From Acidobacteriaceae bacterium (GTDB lineage Bacteria > Acidobacteriota > Terriglobia > Terriglobales > Acidobacteriaceae): DNA of 8,434 bases. The notes beneath the pieces were generated by a model. The model was not told the origin of the DNA. It made no database searches and worked only from the letters and a program-made list of their open reading frames with translations. Positions within the stretch are counted from its first letter, which is position 1, and each line of letters starts with the position of its first letter. The position numbers were made by a program, and so were the translations under genes. The DNA is taken from the NCBI GenBank assembly GCA_030049955.1, contig JASIJX010000296.1, positions 1 to 8,434 of the forward strand, read 5' to 3'. This document shows, one piece after another, positions 1 to 6,375 of the stretch.

Positions 1-1
1 G

Positions 2-523
2 CTCGTCGCTGGCGCGGGCGTTGCCGCGGGCGTAGCGGCAGCCGCCCTGTATATCCGGCTGCGCAAATTGCCCGTCTACGCCACTGCGGATGCCCTGGCA
101 GCTCCGCTGGCGCTGGGGCTGGCGTTTGAGCAGTTTGGCGCGTTACTGGCAGGCTCCGGCTATGGCACTGAGGCCAGCCGGTCGCTGCCCTGGGCCGTAA
201 CCTACACGAGCGTGCTCGCCGCGCGCTGGAGCAGCACGCCGCTGGGCGTGCCGCTGCATCCCGTGCAAGCCTATGCTGCGCTCGGATTTCTCGTCCTCGC
301 GTTTTTTCTTCTCTTGTGGCTCCCTGCGCGCCGTCAGGCCGGAGACGCGGCCGGGCTCTGCCTGCTCGGCCTCGGGGCTGTTATTTATTTCACCGAAATT
401 TGGCGGGATCCTGAAGGCCGCGGCCTGGTCTTTCACGGCGCTATCGATGGTCCGCAGATAGCCGCCGTGCTCATGGTCATCGCCGGTGGATTGGTGCTGT
501 CCGAGCGCAAGGTGGGCGTATGA
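2..523 (+). CDS. Lgt-like prolipoprotein diacylglyceryl transferase homologue, 5' truncated
   Basis: This is the C-terminal part of a polytopic membrane protein; the frame is open to the left edge, so the start lies outside the window. The order of landmarks matches Lgt, which moves diacylglycerol from phosphatidylglycerol to the cysteine of prolipoproteins: a glycine-rich segment ending AGSGYG (about 149-166), a PWAV strand (about 188-199), GVPLHPVQAY (244-273), EIWRDPEGRG near 395-424, and a last membrane helix. Several residues conserved in active Lgt are different here. Gln (131-133) stands where the signature has Arg (E. coli R143), Ile (383-385) stands where R239 is expected, and HPVQAYA lacks the Glu that usually follows Tyr. 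It may therefore be a divergent paralogue with a changed role. Its stop overlaps the rluD start by 4 bp (ATGA), so the two are probably translationally coupled. Family assignment is fairly sure, activity is not. Confidence 0.75.
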   Translation, partial: LVAGAGVAAGVAAAALYIRLRKLPVYATADALAAPLALGLAFEQFGALLAGSGYGTEASRSLPWAVTYTSVLAARWSSTPLGVPLHPVQAYAALGFLVLAFFLLLWLPARRQAGDAAGLCLLGLGAVIYFTEIWRDPEGRGLVFHGAIDGPQIAAVLMVIAGGLVLSERKVGV

Positions 524-1557
524 GCGAAATGCGCGCCTTCACCGTCTCTGCCGACGCAGCAGGGCAACGGCTCGACGTGTTTCTCACCGCGCAGCTCGGC
601 GATGTGAGCCGCTCGCGCGTGCAGATGCTCATCGAGCAGGGCGATGTCCGCGTGGACGAGGCGACGGCGAAGCCGCGGCTTAAGCTGCGCGGCGGCGAGC
701 GCATCGAGGTCCTCGGCAATCCACATCCAGCGCCGCTCAAAGCCGAGGCCGAGGCCATCCCGCTCGATGTCGTTTACGAAGATTCGGACCTCGCCGTCGT
801 GAACAAGCCTGCCGGCATGATGGTTCACGCCGGCTCCGGCCAGACGGACGAGGCGCGCAGCCGCGGCACGCTGGTCAACGCGCTGCTGCACCGCTTCCGC
901 CAGCTTTCCACCACTGGCGGCGAGCTGCGCCCCGGCATCGTGCACCGGCTCGACAAAGCCACCAGCGGTCTTATCGTCATCGCCAAAAACGATCGCGCTC
1001 ACGCTGCGCTCGGAGCCATGTTCGCCGGACGCAAGGTGCACAAGACCTACATCGCGCTGGTGCACGGGCACCTTGCGCGCTCGCGCGGCACCATCAACGC
1101 TGCTATCGCCCGCGACCCGGTGCGCCGCACGCGCATGGCGACTAACGAAAACGGTCGCTCGGCCGTCTCACACTACGAGGTGCTGGATCGAGATCGCGAC
1201 CGCCTTGTCACGCCTTTCGGCAAATTCACACTCGTGCGTGTGCGCATTGAGACCGGGCGCACTCACCAGATCCGCGTGCACATGGCGTCGATCGGGCACC
1301 CTGTGGTGGGCGACACGCTCTATGGCGGCGCAAGCCAACTTACTCGCGCCGGTACGAAAGTAAGGAGTGAGCCGGGGTCCCCACGGACGGGTCGTGGTTC
1401 GTGGGGTGGAGAATCGGAGCGTATACGCCTTTCGCGCAACTTTCTCCATGCAGCGCGGTTGGAATTTGCACACCCTCTCAGCGGCAAGCCGCTTGAGCTG
1501 GAGGCTCCACTGCCCGGGGAGTTCATGGACCTCCTCCGGCGCCTCGACAGCAAGTGA
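520..1557 (+). CDS. rluD: RluA/RluD-family 23S rRNA pseudouridine synthase
   Basis: The 345-residue protein belongs to the RluA family, which isomerises uridines in rRNA (RluD: helix 69 of 23S rRNA). An S4-type RNA-binding domain lies at about residues 9-65 (QRLDVFL, then SRSRVQMLIEQGDVRVD). The catalytic domain follows, with GIVHRLDKATSGLIVIAKN and catalytic Asp145 in HRLD. The later family motifs ETGRTHQIRVHMA and GHPVVGDTLYGG are intact, as is a C-terminal AHPLSGKPLELEAPLP segment. The start at 520 overlaps the upstream stop; the Met codon at 529 is an alternative start. Between the YGG loop and the final strand, residues about 271-305 form an unusually long, Gly/Arg/Ser-rich insertion whose DNA contains a palindromic element. 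RluD rather than RluC is favoured by overall motif similarity only. No stop or frameshift is seen. Confidence 0.93.
   Translation: MSEMRAFTVSADAAGQRLDVFLTAQLGDVSRSRVQMLIEQGDVRVDEATAKPRLKLRGGERIEVLGNPHPAPLKAEAEAIPLDVVYEDSDLAVVNKPAGMMVHAGSGQTDEARSRGTLVNALLHRFRQLSTTGGELRPGIVHRLDKATSGLIVIAKNDRAHAALGAMFAGRKVHKTYIALVHGHLARSRGTINAAIARDPVRRTRMATNENGRSAVSHYEVLDRDRDRLVTPFGKFTLVRVRIETGRTHQIRVHMASIGHPVVGDTLYGGASQLTRAGTKVRSEPGSPRTGRGSWGGESERIRLSRNFLHAARLEFAHPLSGKPLELEAPLPGEFMDLLRRLDSK
1366..1412. repeat. REP-like palindrome inserted in frame in rluD
   Basis: The arms CCCCACGGAC (1379-1388) and GTTCGTGGGG (1397-1406) form a 10-bp stem with one G-T pair and an 8-nt loop. The element is flanked by GAGTGAGCCGGGGT on the left and TGGAGAATCGG on the right. 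It is translated as about residues 283-299 of the RluD-like protein, a Gly/Arg/Ser/Pro-rich stretch absent from usual family members. From memory this resembles dispersed palindromes of Acidobacteriaceae genomes, but no second copy is in this window. The palindrome itself is plain; its mobility is an inference. Confidence 0.6.
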
Positions 1558-1578
1558 TTGAAACCTCGCCGGTTTCGA
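1558..1578. other. Small hairpin after rluD
   Basis: GAAACC (1560-1565) and GGTTTC (1571-1576) pair around a 5-nt loop, extendable by one wobble and one A-T pair. It starts directly after the rluD stop codon. No T-run follows, so an intrinsic terminator is only weakly supported; an mRNA 3'-end structure is equally possible. Confidence 0.35.
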
Positions 1579-1637
1579 CCCCCAATGAAGACCCGCACCT
1601 GAAGCGGCAGAGACAGAAAACAGCACCTTGGTAGAAT

Positions 1638-1644
1638 GGGAGAG
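1638..1644 (+). promoter_or_regulatory. Ribosome binding site of the VWA gene
   Basis: GGGAGAG ends 2 nt before the ATG at 1647, with its GGGAG core 4 nt away. This is the purine-rich stretch that supports the chosen start. It directly follows a TAGAAT hexamer (1632-1637) that could be a -10 box, but then transcription would begin at or after the binding site, so the two readings conflict. Confidence 0.5.
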
Positions 1645-1646
1645 CC

Positions 1647-2765
1647 ATGATCAACAGGTTATTCGTTTCACGGACGGGCGACCGCCTGTGGCTGTCCAGG
1701 TCTGCGGCCGTTCTTTTAGCGGCCCTTGTCCCCATAGCCACGTTGCCTGCGCAGCAGGCGCCCGCAGTCCAGGCAAAGCCGGCGCAGAGCCAGTCAACCC
1801 AAGCCCAGGTCACGCCGGCCCAGACCACACAGGCCCAGGCCACGCCGGTCCAGGCCAGCCCAGCGCAGAGTCTAACCGGCACCACGCAGCCATCTGCGCA
1901 GCCCGGTGAGCCGGAAACCGACGTGAACACTCCCACCATCAAGCTGGGCGCCAACGAAGTCGACCTGATCTTCACCGTCACCGACAATCACGGCCACTAC
2001 ATTCCCAATCTCAAGCAGAGTGACTTTGCGCTGCTCGACGACCAGCGTGCCCCGGCCGAGGTGACCTCGTTCCACCAGCAGATTAACCTGCCGTTGCGCG
2101 TAGGCATTCTCATCGACACCAGCACCTCGATTCACTCGCGCTTCCAGTTCGAGCAGCAGGCCGCTACGGAGTTCCTGTTGCAGATCCTCAAGGCCAAGGC
2201 GGACCGCGCCTTCGTGATGGGCTTCGATGTCACGCCCGATTTGAAGACCGACTGGACCAACGACATCGACGCGCTCCAGACGGGCATCAGCAACATGAGC
2301 CCCGGCGGCGGCACGGCGCTGTTCGACGCCGTCTACACGGCCTGCCGCGACAAGCTGCTCACGGCGCGCGGCCAGGAGCCGGTGCGCAAGGCCATCATCC
2401 TGCTCTCCGACGGCGACGACAACCAGAGCCGCGTTTACCTGCCTGAGGCGATCAAGGAGTGCGAGCGCGCCGAGACCATCATCTACGCCATCAGCACTAA
2501 CTGGACGCCGAGCCGCGGACGCGGAGACAGGATCCTGCAGCAGCTTGCCGAAGAGACCGGCGGCGAAGTCTTCTTTCCGCCCTCGGTCGAGGATCTTTCC
2601 AACAGCTTTCAGGACATCGCCACCGAGCTGCGCAGCCAGTACGCGCTTACCTACACACCGGCGGACTTCAAGTACGACGGATCGTTCCGAACGATCTATC
2701 TTTACTGTTACGACCGGCGTTATAAGGTGCGAGCCAAGAAGGGCTACTTCGCGCCGCGCCAGTAA
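1647..2765 (+). CDS. Secreted VWFA-related (acidobacterial type) domain protein
   Basis: The 372-residue protein has an N-terminal signal sequence (Arg-rich start, hydrophobic 19-33, likely cleavage near LPA|QQ at residue 35/36). A Gln/Ala/Pro/Thr linker follows to about residue 85, built partly from a 10-residue repeat (QAQVTPAQTT, QAQATPVQAS). Next comes a beta-rich segment (VDLIFTVTDNHGHYIPNLKQ, then DFALLDDQRAPAEVTSF) and a von Willebrand A domain at about 150-330. The MIDAS metal site is complete: Asp157, Ser159 and Ser161 in DTSTS, Thr223 in GGGTALFD, and Asp255 in LSDGDD. The C-terminus (YKVRAKKGYFAP) is typical of the VWFA-related acidobacterial family (TIGR03436). These proteins are exported and thought to bind proteins or matrix through a metal ion, but their partners are unknown. 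The neighbouring rluD and hydrolase genes give no functional hint. Confidence 0.9.
   Translation: MINRLFVSRTGDRLWLSRSAAVLLAALVPIATLPAQQAPAVQAKPAQSQSTQAQVTPAQTTQAQATPVQASPAQSLTGTTQPSAQPGEPETDVNTPTIKLGANEVDLIFTVTDNHGHYIPNLKQSDFALLDDQRAPAEVTSFHQQINLPLRVGILIDTSTSIHSRFQFEQQAATEFLLQILKAKADRAFVMGFDVTPDLKTDWTNDIDALQTGISNMSPGGGTALFDAVYTACRDKLLTARGQEPVRKAIILLSDGDDNQSRVYLPEAIKECERAETIIYAISTNWTPSRGRGDRILQQLAEETGGEVFFPPSVEDLSNSFQDIATELRSQYALTYTPADFKYDGSFRTIYLYCYDRRYKVRAKKGYFAPRQ
1800..1859 (+). repeat. 30-bp tandem duplication in the VWA linker
   Basis: Two adjacent 30-nt units (1800-1829 and 1830-1859) differ at 6 positions. They encode the 10-residue units QAQVTPAQTT and QAQATPVQAS of the Gln/Ala/Pro/Thr-rich linker after the signal peptide. 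The stretch just before (QAKPAQSQST) looks like a more diverged third unit. Length variation between strains would be expected. Confidence 0.7.
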
Positions 2766-2769
2766 TATT

Positions 2770-2804
2770 CAGTTCGCAGTTCGTACTTCTCAGTTCGTAT
2801 TTCG
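2770..2804. repeat. Heptamer array A (five units, consensus YASTTCK)
   Basis: Five contiguous 7-nt units begin 5 bases after the VWA stop codon. Three units are CAGTTCG (2770-2776, 2777-2783, 2791-2797); the others are TACTTCT (2784-2790) and TATTTCG (2798-2804). The period is exactly 7 with TTC fixed at positions 4-6 of each unit. It lies in the convergent gap between the VWA gene and the hydrolase gene. No inverted partner is present nearby. Function unknown. Confidence 0.75.
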
Positions 2805-2830
2805 CGCTCCGCCCCGCAGACCTCCCGTGC

Positions 2831-2866
2831 CCCATCCTTTCGGCGGTTTATCGCCGAAAGGATGGG
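2831..2866. repeat. Perfect 15-bp palindrome in a convergent gap (REP-like, possible terminator)
   Basis: CCCATCCTTTCGGCG (2831-2845) is perfectly reverse-complementary to 2852-2866, with a 6-nt loop GTTTAT. It sits between two converging genes, where a strong hairpin could stop transcription from both sides, but no T-run follows on either strand. The form (CCCATCCTTTCG... with a matching CGAAAGGATGGG) resembles a repeat I associate with acidobacterial intergenic DNA; this is recollection, not a search result. Confidence 0.7.
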
Positions 2867-2894
2867 AGAGTACAGATCTGACCCTCCTGCGCGA

Positions 2895-3605
2895 TCACGC
2901 CACATAATCCTCGCCTGGCTTCCACTCCACTACCTGCACGCCTGAGCCCACCAGCGCGGCTACCTGCGCCGGCGTGCCTGTGAGCGGCGGCCACGTGCCG
3001 AAGTGGATCGGCAGGATCACCTCTGGCTCGAGCAGCCGTGCGGCCAACGCAGCCTCCTTCGGCCCCATCGTGAAATGCCCGCCGATGGGCAGCATGGCGA
3101 CCTTGGGATGGTAGAGATCGCGGATGATGCTCATGTCGCCGAAAACGTTAGTGTCGCCGGCGTGATACAGCACTGGGCCGTCAGCAATGGCGATCACATA
3201 GCCGGCCGCGACGCCGACGTAGTGCGAGCCTTTTTCATCCTGCGCGGCGGCCGAATGTTTGGCGTCCACCATGGTTGCAGATGCATCGTTCAGTTTCACC
3301 GTCCCGCCCAGGTTCATGCCGATGGTCTTGCTCACGCCCTTCTGTCCGACAAAATCGGCAAGCTCGTAGATGGCGACGACCGTCGAGCCGTGCTTTTTCG
3401 CCACCGGCACGGCGTCGGAGATGTGGTCGCCGTGGCCGTGCGTTAGCAGGATGAAGTCGATCTTGGACGGCAGCTCGAATCCTTGGGGGTATTTGGGATT
3501 CTGCGCGATAAACGGATCGATGAGAATCCTGGTTTCCTTCGGAGTTTCGACCAGGACCGTGGCGTGACCGAGCCAGGTGATGCGTGTTCCCTTCGCTGCG
3601 CTCAT
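2895..3605 (-). CDS. UPF0173-type metal-dependent hydrolase (metallo-beta-lactamase fold)
   Basis: The 236-residue cytosolic protein has a metallo-beta-lactamase fold. The visible metal ligands, in order, are the HxHxDH motif in THGHGDH (His56, His58, Asp60, His61), His117 in DAKHSA, Asp151 in YHAGDTN, and His201 in LPIHFGTWP. The N-terminal WLGHATVLVE and ILIDPFIAQNP are typical of the UPF0173/YtkL group of Zn-dependent hydrolases. The length matches this family (about 225-240). The substrate is not known. The start is supported by GGAGGA (complement of 3611-3616) 5 nt before the ATG. It is transcribed away from the radical SAM gene and converges on the VWA gene, so it is probably monocistronic. 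Confidence 0.9.
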   Translation of the reverse strand: MSAAKGTRITWLGHATVLVETPKETRILIDPFIAQNPKYPQGFELPSKIDFILLTHGHGDHISDAVPVAKKHGSTVVAIYELADFVGQKGVSKTIGMNLGGTVKLNDASATMVDAKHSAAAQDEKGSHYVGVAAGYVIAIADGPVLYHAGDTNVFGDMSIIRDLYHPKVAMLPIGGHFTMGPKEAALAARLLEPEVILPIHFGTWPPLTGTPAQVAALVGSGVQVVEWKPGEDYVA

Positions 3606-3676
3606 GCATTTCCTCCAACAGGATCATGACGCGGGCCGGCGCAGTGGAGCAAATTGACGCCTGCGGAAAACAGGCC

Positions 3677-3705
3677 TTGACGCCCGTCGTGGACAGAGCT
3701 ACGCT
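3677..3705 (+). promoter_or_regulatory. Putative sigma70-type promoter of the radical SAM gene
   Basis: TTGACG (3677-3682) and TACGCT (3700-3705) are separated by exactly 17 bp. The -35 box matches 5 of 6 consensus bases; the -10 box keeps the three key bases (T, A and final T). Transcription would start near 3712, giving a leader of about 15 nt that includes a weak GAGG before the ATG at 3727. Confidence 0.45.
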
Positions 3706-3726
3706 GTTCCCTTGTGAGGCGAACAA

Positions 3727-4797
3727 ATGGCGAAAATAGGTTCAAGCACTCCCACCGCTCCAGCCGTTTCCGCTCCCAGTCTTTTTCCTATCCTTGGCAG
3801 CCAGAATGCAGAGGCGCCAAACGAGGCCAGATATATCGGCCCGCTGGCACGCCGAGCGGCTGCTGCGCCGCTCGATTCAACCGGCTGCCTTACCGAGTAC
3901 CGCCCGCTGCCCTCGCGCTCGATCCTCTCCAAGGTGAACAGCGGCCGGGGCCTGCCCTTTACGCACGGCATCAACCCCTACCGCGGCTGCGAGTTCGCCT
4001 GCCGGTACTGCTATGCTCGCTACGCGCACGAGTTCCTGGATCTGGCGCCGGAGGAGTTCGAGCGAAAGATTTACTACAAGGAGAACGCCGGCTGGCTGCT
4101 GCGCCAGGAACTGCGCCGAGTTAAGCCCGGGACGCATATTGCGCTGGGTACGGCCACGGATCCCTACCAGCCGATCGAGCGCCGGCAGCGGGTCACGCGA
4201 TCGATCCTCGAGGCCTTCGCAGAAACCAGCGGTCTCGTCCTGGGGATGGTGACCAAGTCCACACTCATTGCGCGCGACATTGACCTGCTGAAAGAGATCA
4301 CGAAGCGGCACAAACTGACCGTTTGTTTGACGGTCACGACGATGGATACAAAGCTAGCGCGGGTACTCGAGCCCCGCGCCCCGCGGCCCGACCTGCGCAT
4401 GCGCACGCTGGAGCGGTTGCGCTGCAATGGGATTCGCGCGGGCGTGCTGTGTTCGCCGGTGATGCCGGGAATCACGGACTCGCGGGCCTCGCTCGCGGCC
4501 GTGGCGCGCGCCGCCGCAGCCGCCGGCGCAAACTTCTTCGCTGCCGGAGCGCTGTTCCTCAAGCCTTGCTCGCAGCCCACGTTTCTGCGCTTCGTGAAGG
4601 AGAATTTTCCCGGGCAACTTGCTGCCTACGAACGCCGCTACGGAGCCAGCGCGTTTGTCTCTGCCGAGTATCGCAAACGGATCGCTGACCTGGTGGATGC
4701 CATCTGCCGGGAGCACAAGCTGGGCAGCCGCTACTCAGAGGAGCCAGAGAGCCAGCCGGAACCGGCGGTGGAACTGCAGCCCTCGCTGCCGTTTTGA
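3727..4797 (+). CDS. SplB/Rv2578c/PA0069-type radical SAM protein
   Basis: The 356-residue protein has the radical SAM cluster motif CX3CX2C at Cys88, Cys92 and Cys95 (NPYRGCEFACRYCYAR), which binds the 4Fe-4S cluster that cleaves S-adenosylmethionine. The following motifs GTATDPYQPIE (141-151), TKSTLIARDIDLL (176-188), a TVTTMDTKLARVLEPRAPRP segment and SPVMPGITD are characteristic of the COG1533 group, which includes spore photoproduct lyase-like and Rv2578c/PA0069 proteins. The substrate is unknown; a DNA-lesion repair role is only suggested by distant relation to SplB. The first 60 residues (Ala/Pro/Ser-rich) and the last 25 (Glu/Pro-rich) are low-complexity. A weak GAGG lies about 7 nt before the ATG. 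The gene is divergent from the hydrolase gene, sharing a 121-bp gap. Confidence 0.88.
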   Translation: MAKIGSSTPTAPAVSAPSLFPILGSQNAEAPNEARYIGPLARRAAAAPLDSTGCLTEYRPLPSRSILSKVNSGRGLPFTHGINPYRGCEFACRYCYARYAHEFLDLAPEEFERKIYYKENAGWLLRQELRRVKPGTHIALGTATDPYQPIERRQRVTRSILEAFAETSGLVLGMVTKSTLIARDIDLLKEITKRHKLTVCLTVTTMDTKLARVLEPRAPRPDLRMRTLERLRCNGIRAGVLCSPVMPGITDSRASLAAVARAAAAAGANFFAAGALFLKPCSQPTFLRFVKENFPGQLAAYERRYGASAFVSAEYRKRIADLVDAICREHKLGSRYSEEPESQPEPAVELQPSLPF

Positions 4798-4924
4798 GAA
4801 CAGGGAACACGGATCAGGGCATTCGGATCGAACCGCGTGAAGCAGGGAAGCGGTCAGCTACTAACTACGCCGCGAAATAACGGCTCGAAGCCGAGGGCAA
4901 GTTCTCTGTGCGAGAATAACCGCC

Positions 4925-5032
4925 GTGGGCCTTCTGCTTCATCACCCTTGGCAGCCGTGGCAACTCCTCACGCTCGGCGTGGTTGCGTTCGCGTTCTTCG
5001 CATCCGTGTCGCTTTTCGAACGCAGGAGATAA
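4925..5032 (+). CDS. Possible small single-pass membrane peptide (35 aa)
   Basis: A GTG-initiated ORF encodes 35 residues: a Trp/His-rich start (LLHHPWQPWQLL), one hydrophobic helix (about residues 14-30, TLGVVAFAFFASVSLF) and a basic end (ERRR). The amphipathic start, single helix and positively charged end are what a small inner-membrane protein would look like, and about 70% of third codon positions are G or C, as in neighbouring genes. Against it, there is no clear ribosome binding site (only GAGAAT upstream) and no family is recognised. It lies alone between convergent genes on the same strand as the radical SAM gene, 127 bp downstream of it. It could be a chance ORF. Confidence 0.3.
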   Translation: MGLLLHHPWQPWQLLTLGVVAFAFFASVSLFERRR

Positions 5033-5078
5033 TTACAACGGCTGATCGAATGCTCGGGTTTCGTTTTTCCCTCGTTCC

Positions 5079-5102
5079 CTTGCCAGCTTGCTCACTTGCT
5101 CC
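5079..5102. repeat. Short period-8 tandem repeat (CTTGCNNN x3)
   Basis: Three contiguous 8-nt units, CTTGCCAG, CTTGCTCA and CTTGCTCC, end 5 bases before the stop codon of the methyltransferase-like gene. The fixed core plus variable tail recalls the heptamer arrays elsewhere in the window, but the period differs. Confidence 0.5.
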
Positions 5103-5107
5103 CTGCC

Positions 5108-5755
5108 TTACCGCGTCATGATCACTTCGGAAATCGCATCCTTGGCCAGGAACTGCTTGTGGCCGCTCCAGCCGGCGAACAGCCGCTCGATGCTGCGGTT
5201 GGTAAACGAGCGCTGGATGGGGAAGGGCTCCGAGAGCTGCACCTGAATCTCGTTGCTAGGCGTGACGTGGAATCGGCAGTGGACCGTCTCTTCGCCGTGC
5301 GTCCGCGTGTGAAAGAGCGCCAGCACCTGCCCGCCCGGATTCATGGACGAGTAGAGGTGCGAGACCACGGGCTGCACGAAGGCCTCGGGCAGGTAATCAA
5401 GTGCGGTCCACAGCAGAACGATGTCGAAGACGCGCCCGGAAAAATTGAGCGTCTGGCTGAGGAACGCCTGGGTATCCCAGATGGGATTGCCTTCTTCGTC
5501 CGCGCCGTTCTGCCAATATCCGGCGCATGCCTCGTGCACCAGGTCCGACATGAAAATGCTGTGGCCGAGACCGGTGAGATAGTTGATGTTCACGGGTGAC
5601 GTGAAGCCCATGTCCAGGATGCGCAATCCGGGCTCGGTTTCCAGGCGTTTGCGCAGCACAGACCAGGCGCCGGAGTGACGCGGCACGCGGGGGCCGGTCA
5701 GTCCGGCTTGGGTGGCAACAGCGCCGCCCTCTTGTTTCTTTCTACGGCCTAACAA
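5108..5755 (-). CDS. Methyltransferase-like protein (class I SAM fold, degenerate motif I)
   Basis: The 215-residue protein looks like a class I SAM-dependent methyltransferase domain. Motif I is ILDMGFTSPVN (46-56), with the leading hydrophobics and Asp but without the usual second and third glycines; Asp71 ends the next strand (FMSDL); motif IV is VFDIVLLWTALDYL (109-122); and a post-IV segment SSMNPGGQVLALFH follows. The substrate is unknown, and the altered glycine loop leaves open that it no longer methylates. The start is TTG, backed by GAGG (complement of 5763-5766) 7 nt upstream. It lies 52 bp downstream of the bactofilin gene on the same strand and is probably co-transcribed with it from the promoter at 6245-6274. 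The N-terminus is Lys/Arg-rich. No signal peptide or membrane segment is seen. Confidence 0.75.
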   Translation of the reverse strand: MLGRRKKQEGGAVATQAGLTGPRVPRHSGAWSVLRKRLETEPGLRILDMGFTSPVNINYLTGLGHSIFMSDLVHEACAGYWQNGADEEGNPIWDTQAFLSQTLNFSGRVFDIVLLWTALDYLPEAFVQPVVSHLYSSMNPGGQVLALFHTRTHGEETVHCRFHVTPSNEIQVQLSEPFPIQRSFTNRSIERLFAGWSGHKQFLAKDAISEVIMTR

Positions 5756-5807
5756 CAGAGAACCTCAAGCGCAATTGACGGCGGGCCGGTGAGCGGAGTG
5801 AACCGCG

Positions 5808-6203
5808 TCAGATGTTTGCTCCAGCGTTTGCTCCAATTTGTGGCGCGCTGACGCCATCCGATCCCTTCGTGGCGGCCTGCGTGAGATCGACTTTACCGCG
5901 GAAGACGGCGTTGTCTTCAACCGCAAGCCGCAGGGCGCGGATGTCGCCTTCGACGCTGCAGCCGGCGCGCAGTTCCACGCGGCCGGTGGCCACCACGTTG
6001 CCCTGCACATGGCCCTGGATGAGCACATCTCTGGCGGCCACATCGGCGGCCACGTTGGCGGTAGGACCGATGGTCAGCCTGCACTCCGACAGGTTAACCG
6101 TTCCTTCCACGCGGCCGTCCACGATCAAATCCTCACTGCCTCTAACCTCGCCGTTAATCACGACACTTTTGCCGATGCGTGCAGGACCATTCTCGACTGG
6201 CAT
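5808..6203 (-). CDS. Bactofilin (polymer-forming cytoskeletal protein)
   Basis: The 131-residue protein is a bactofilin (DUF583), a right-handed beta-helix protein that self-assembles into filaments, often membrane-associated, with roles in cell shape and in positioning cell-wall enzymes. The core at about residues 8-110 shows the regular short-strand pattern of hydrophobic residues and glycines, for example VVINGEVRGSEDLIVDGRVE, later VLIQGHVQGNVVATGRVEL and SVEGDIRALRLAV. The flanking tails are short; the C-terminal one is Ala/Gly/Asn-rich and is partly encoded by a direct repeat TTTGCTCCA near 5815-5835. The ATG is preceded by a purine-rich site (AAGGAAA on the - strand) at suitable spacing. 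It leads a two-gene unit with the methyltransferase-like gene. The family call is secure; the specific cellular role here is not. Confidence 0.92.
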   Translation of the reverse strand: MPVENGPARIGKSVVINGEVRGSEDLIVDGRVEGTVNLSECRLTIGPTANVAADVAARDVLIQGHVQGNVVATGRVELRAGCSVEGDIRALRLAVEDNAVFRGKVDLTQAATKGSDGVSAPQIGANAGANI

Positions 6204-6244
6204 GAATATTTTCCTTCCCTTGAGCCCGCAAAGGCCCTGCCCGC

Positions 6245-6274
6245 ACTATACGCAACCGGGCCGCGTTGCTTCAA
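6245..6274 (-). promoter_or_regulatory. Putative sigma70-type promoter of the bactofilin unit
   Basis: On the - strand, TTGAAG (complement of 6269-6274) and TATAGT (complement of 6245-6250) are separated by 18 bp. Both boxes are close to consensus (4/6 and 5/6). The predicted start near 6238 gives a leader of about 35 nt ending in the purine-rich binding site before the ATG at 6203. It is the best-formed promoter in the window. Confidence 0.6.
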
Positions 6275-6375
6275 TGTCTCGGAATCTTGAGGAAATCCTA
6301 GGCGTCTAATGTAGCACGAGTTCCCGATCTGGATCGTGATGCGGAACAAGCGACAAGTAGAATGGGACCCATAGA

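Larger units (their letters stand above)
4798..5107. other. 310-bp gap between the radical SAM and methyltransferase genes
   Basis: No long conserved gene is seen. The gap holds a possible 35-codon membrane-peptide ORF (4925-5032), a purine-rich stretch just after the radical SAM stop (4798-4820), and a period-8 repeat CTTGCNNN in three copies (5079-5102). No clear intrinsic terminator is visible for either convergent gene. Confidence 0.6.

Noticed and set aside
433..1071. A 212-codon open frame on the - strand opposite rluD.
   Set aside because: It is antisense to the conserved catalytic region of the pseudouridine synthase, has an Arg/Ala/His-rich composition expected from a GC-rich shadow frame, and shows no recognisable motif.
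1558..1578. Intrinsic terminator after rluD.
   Set aside because: The stem is only 6-8 bp and is followed by GACCCCC rather than a T-run, so it is listed only as a hairpin.
5096..5599. A 167-codon + strand frame opposite the methyltransferase-like gene.
   Set aside because: The - strand frame has SAM-fold motifs and a binding site at its start; this one is its shadow.
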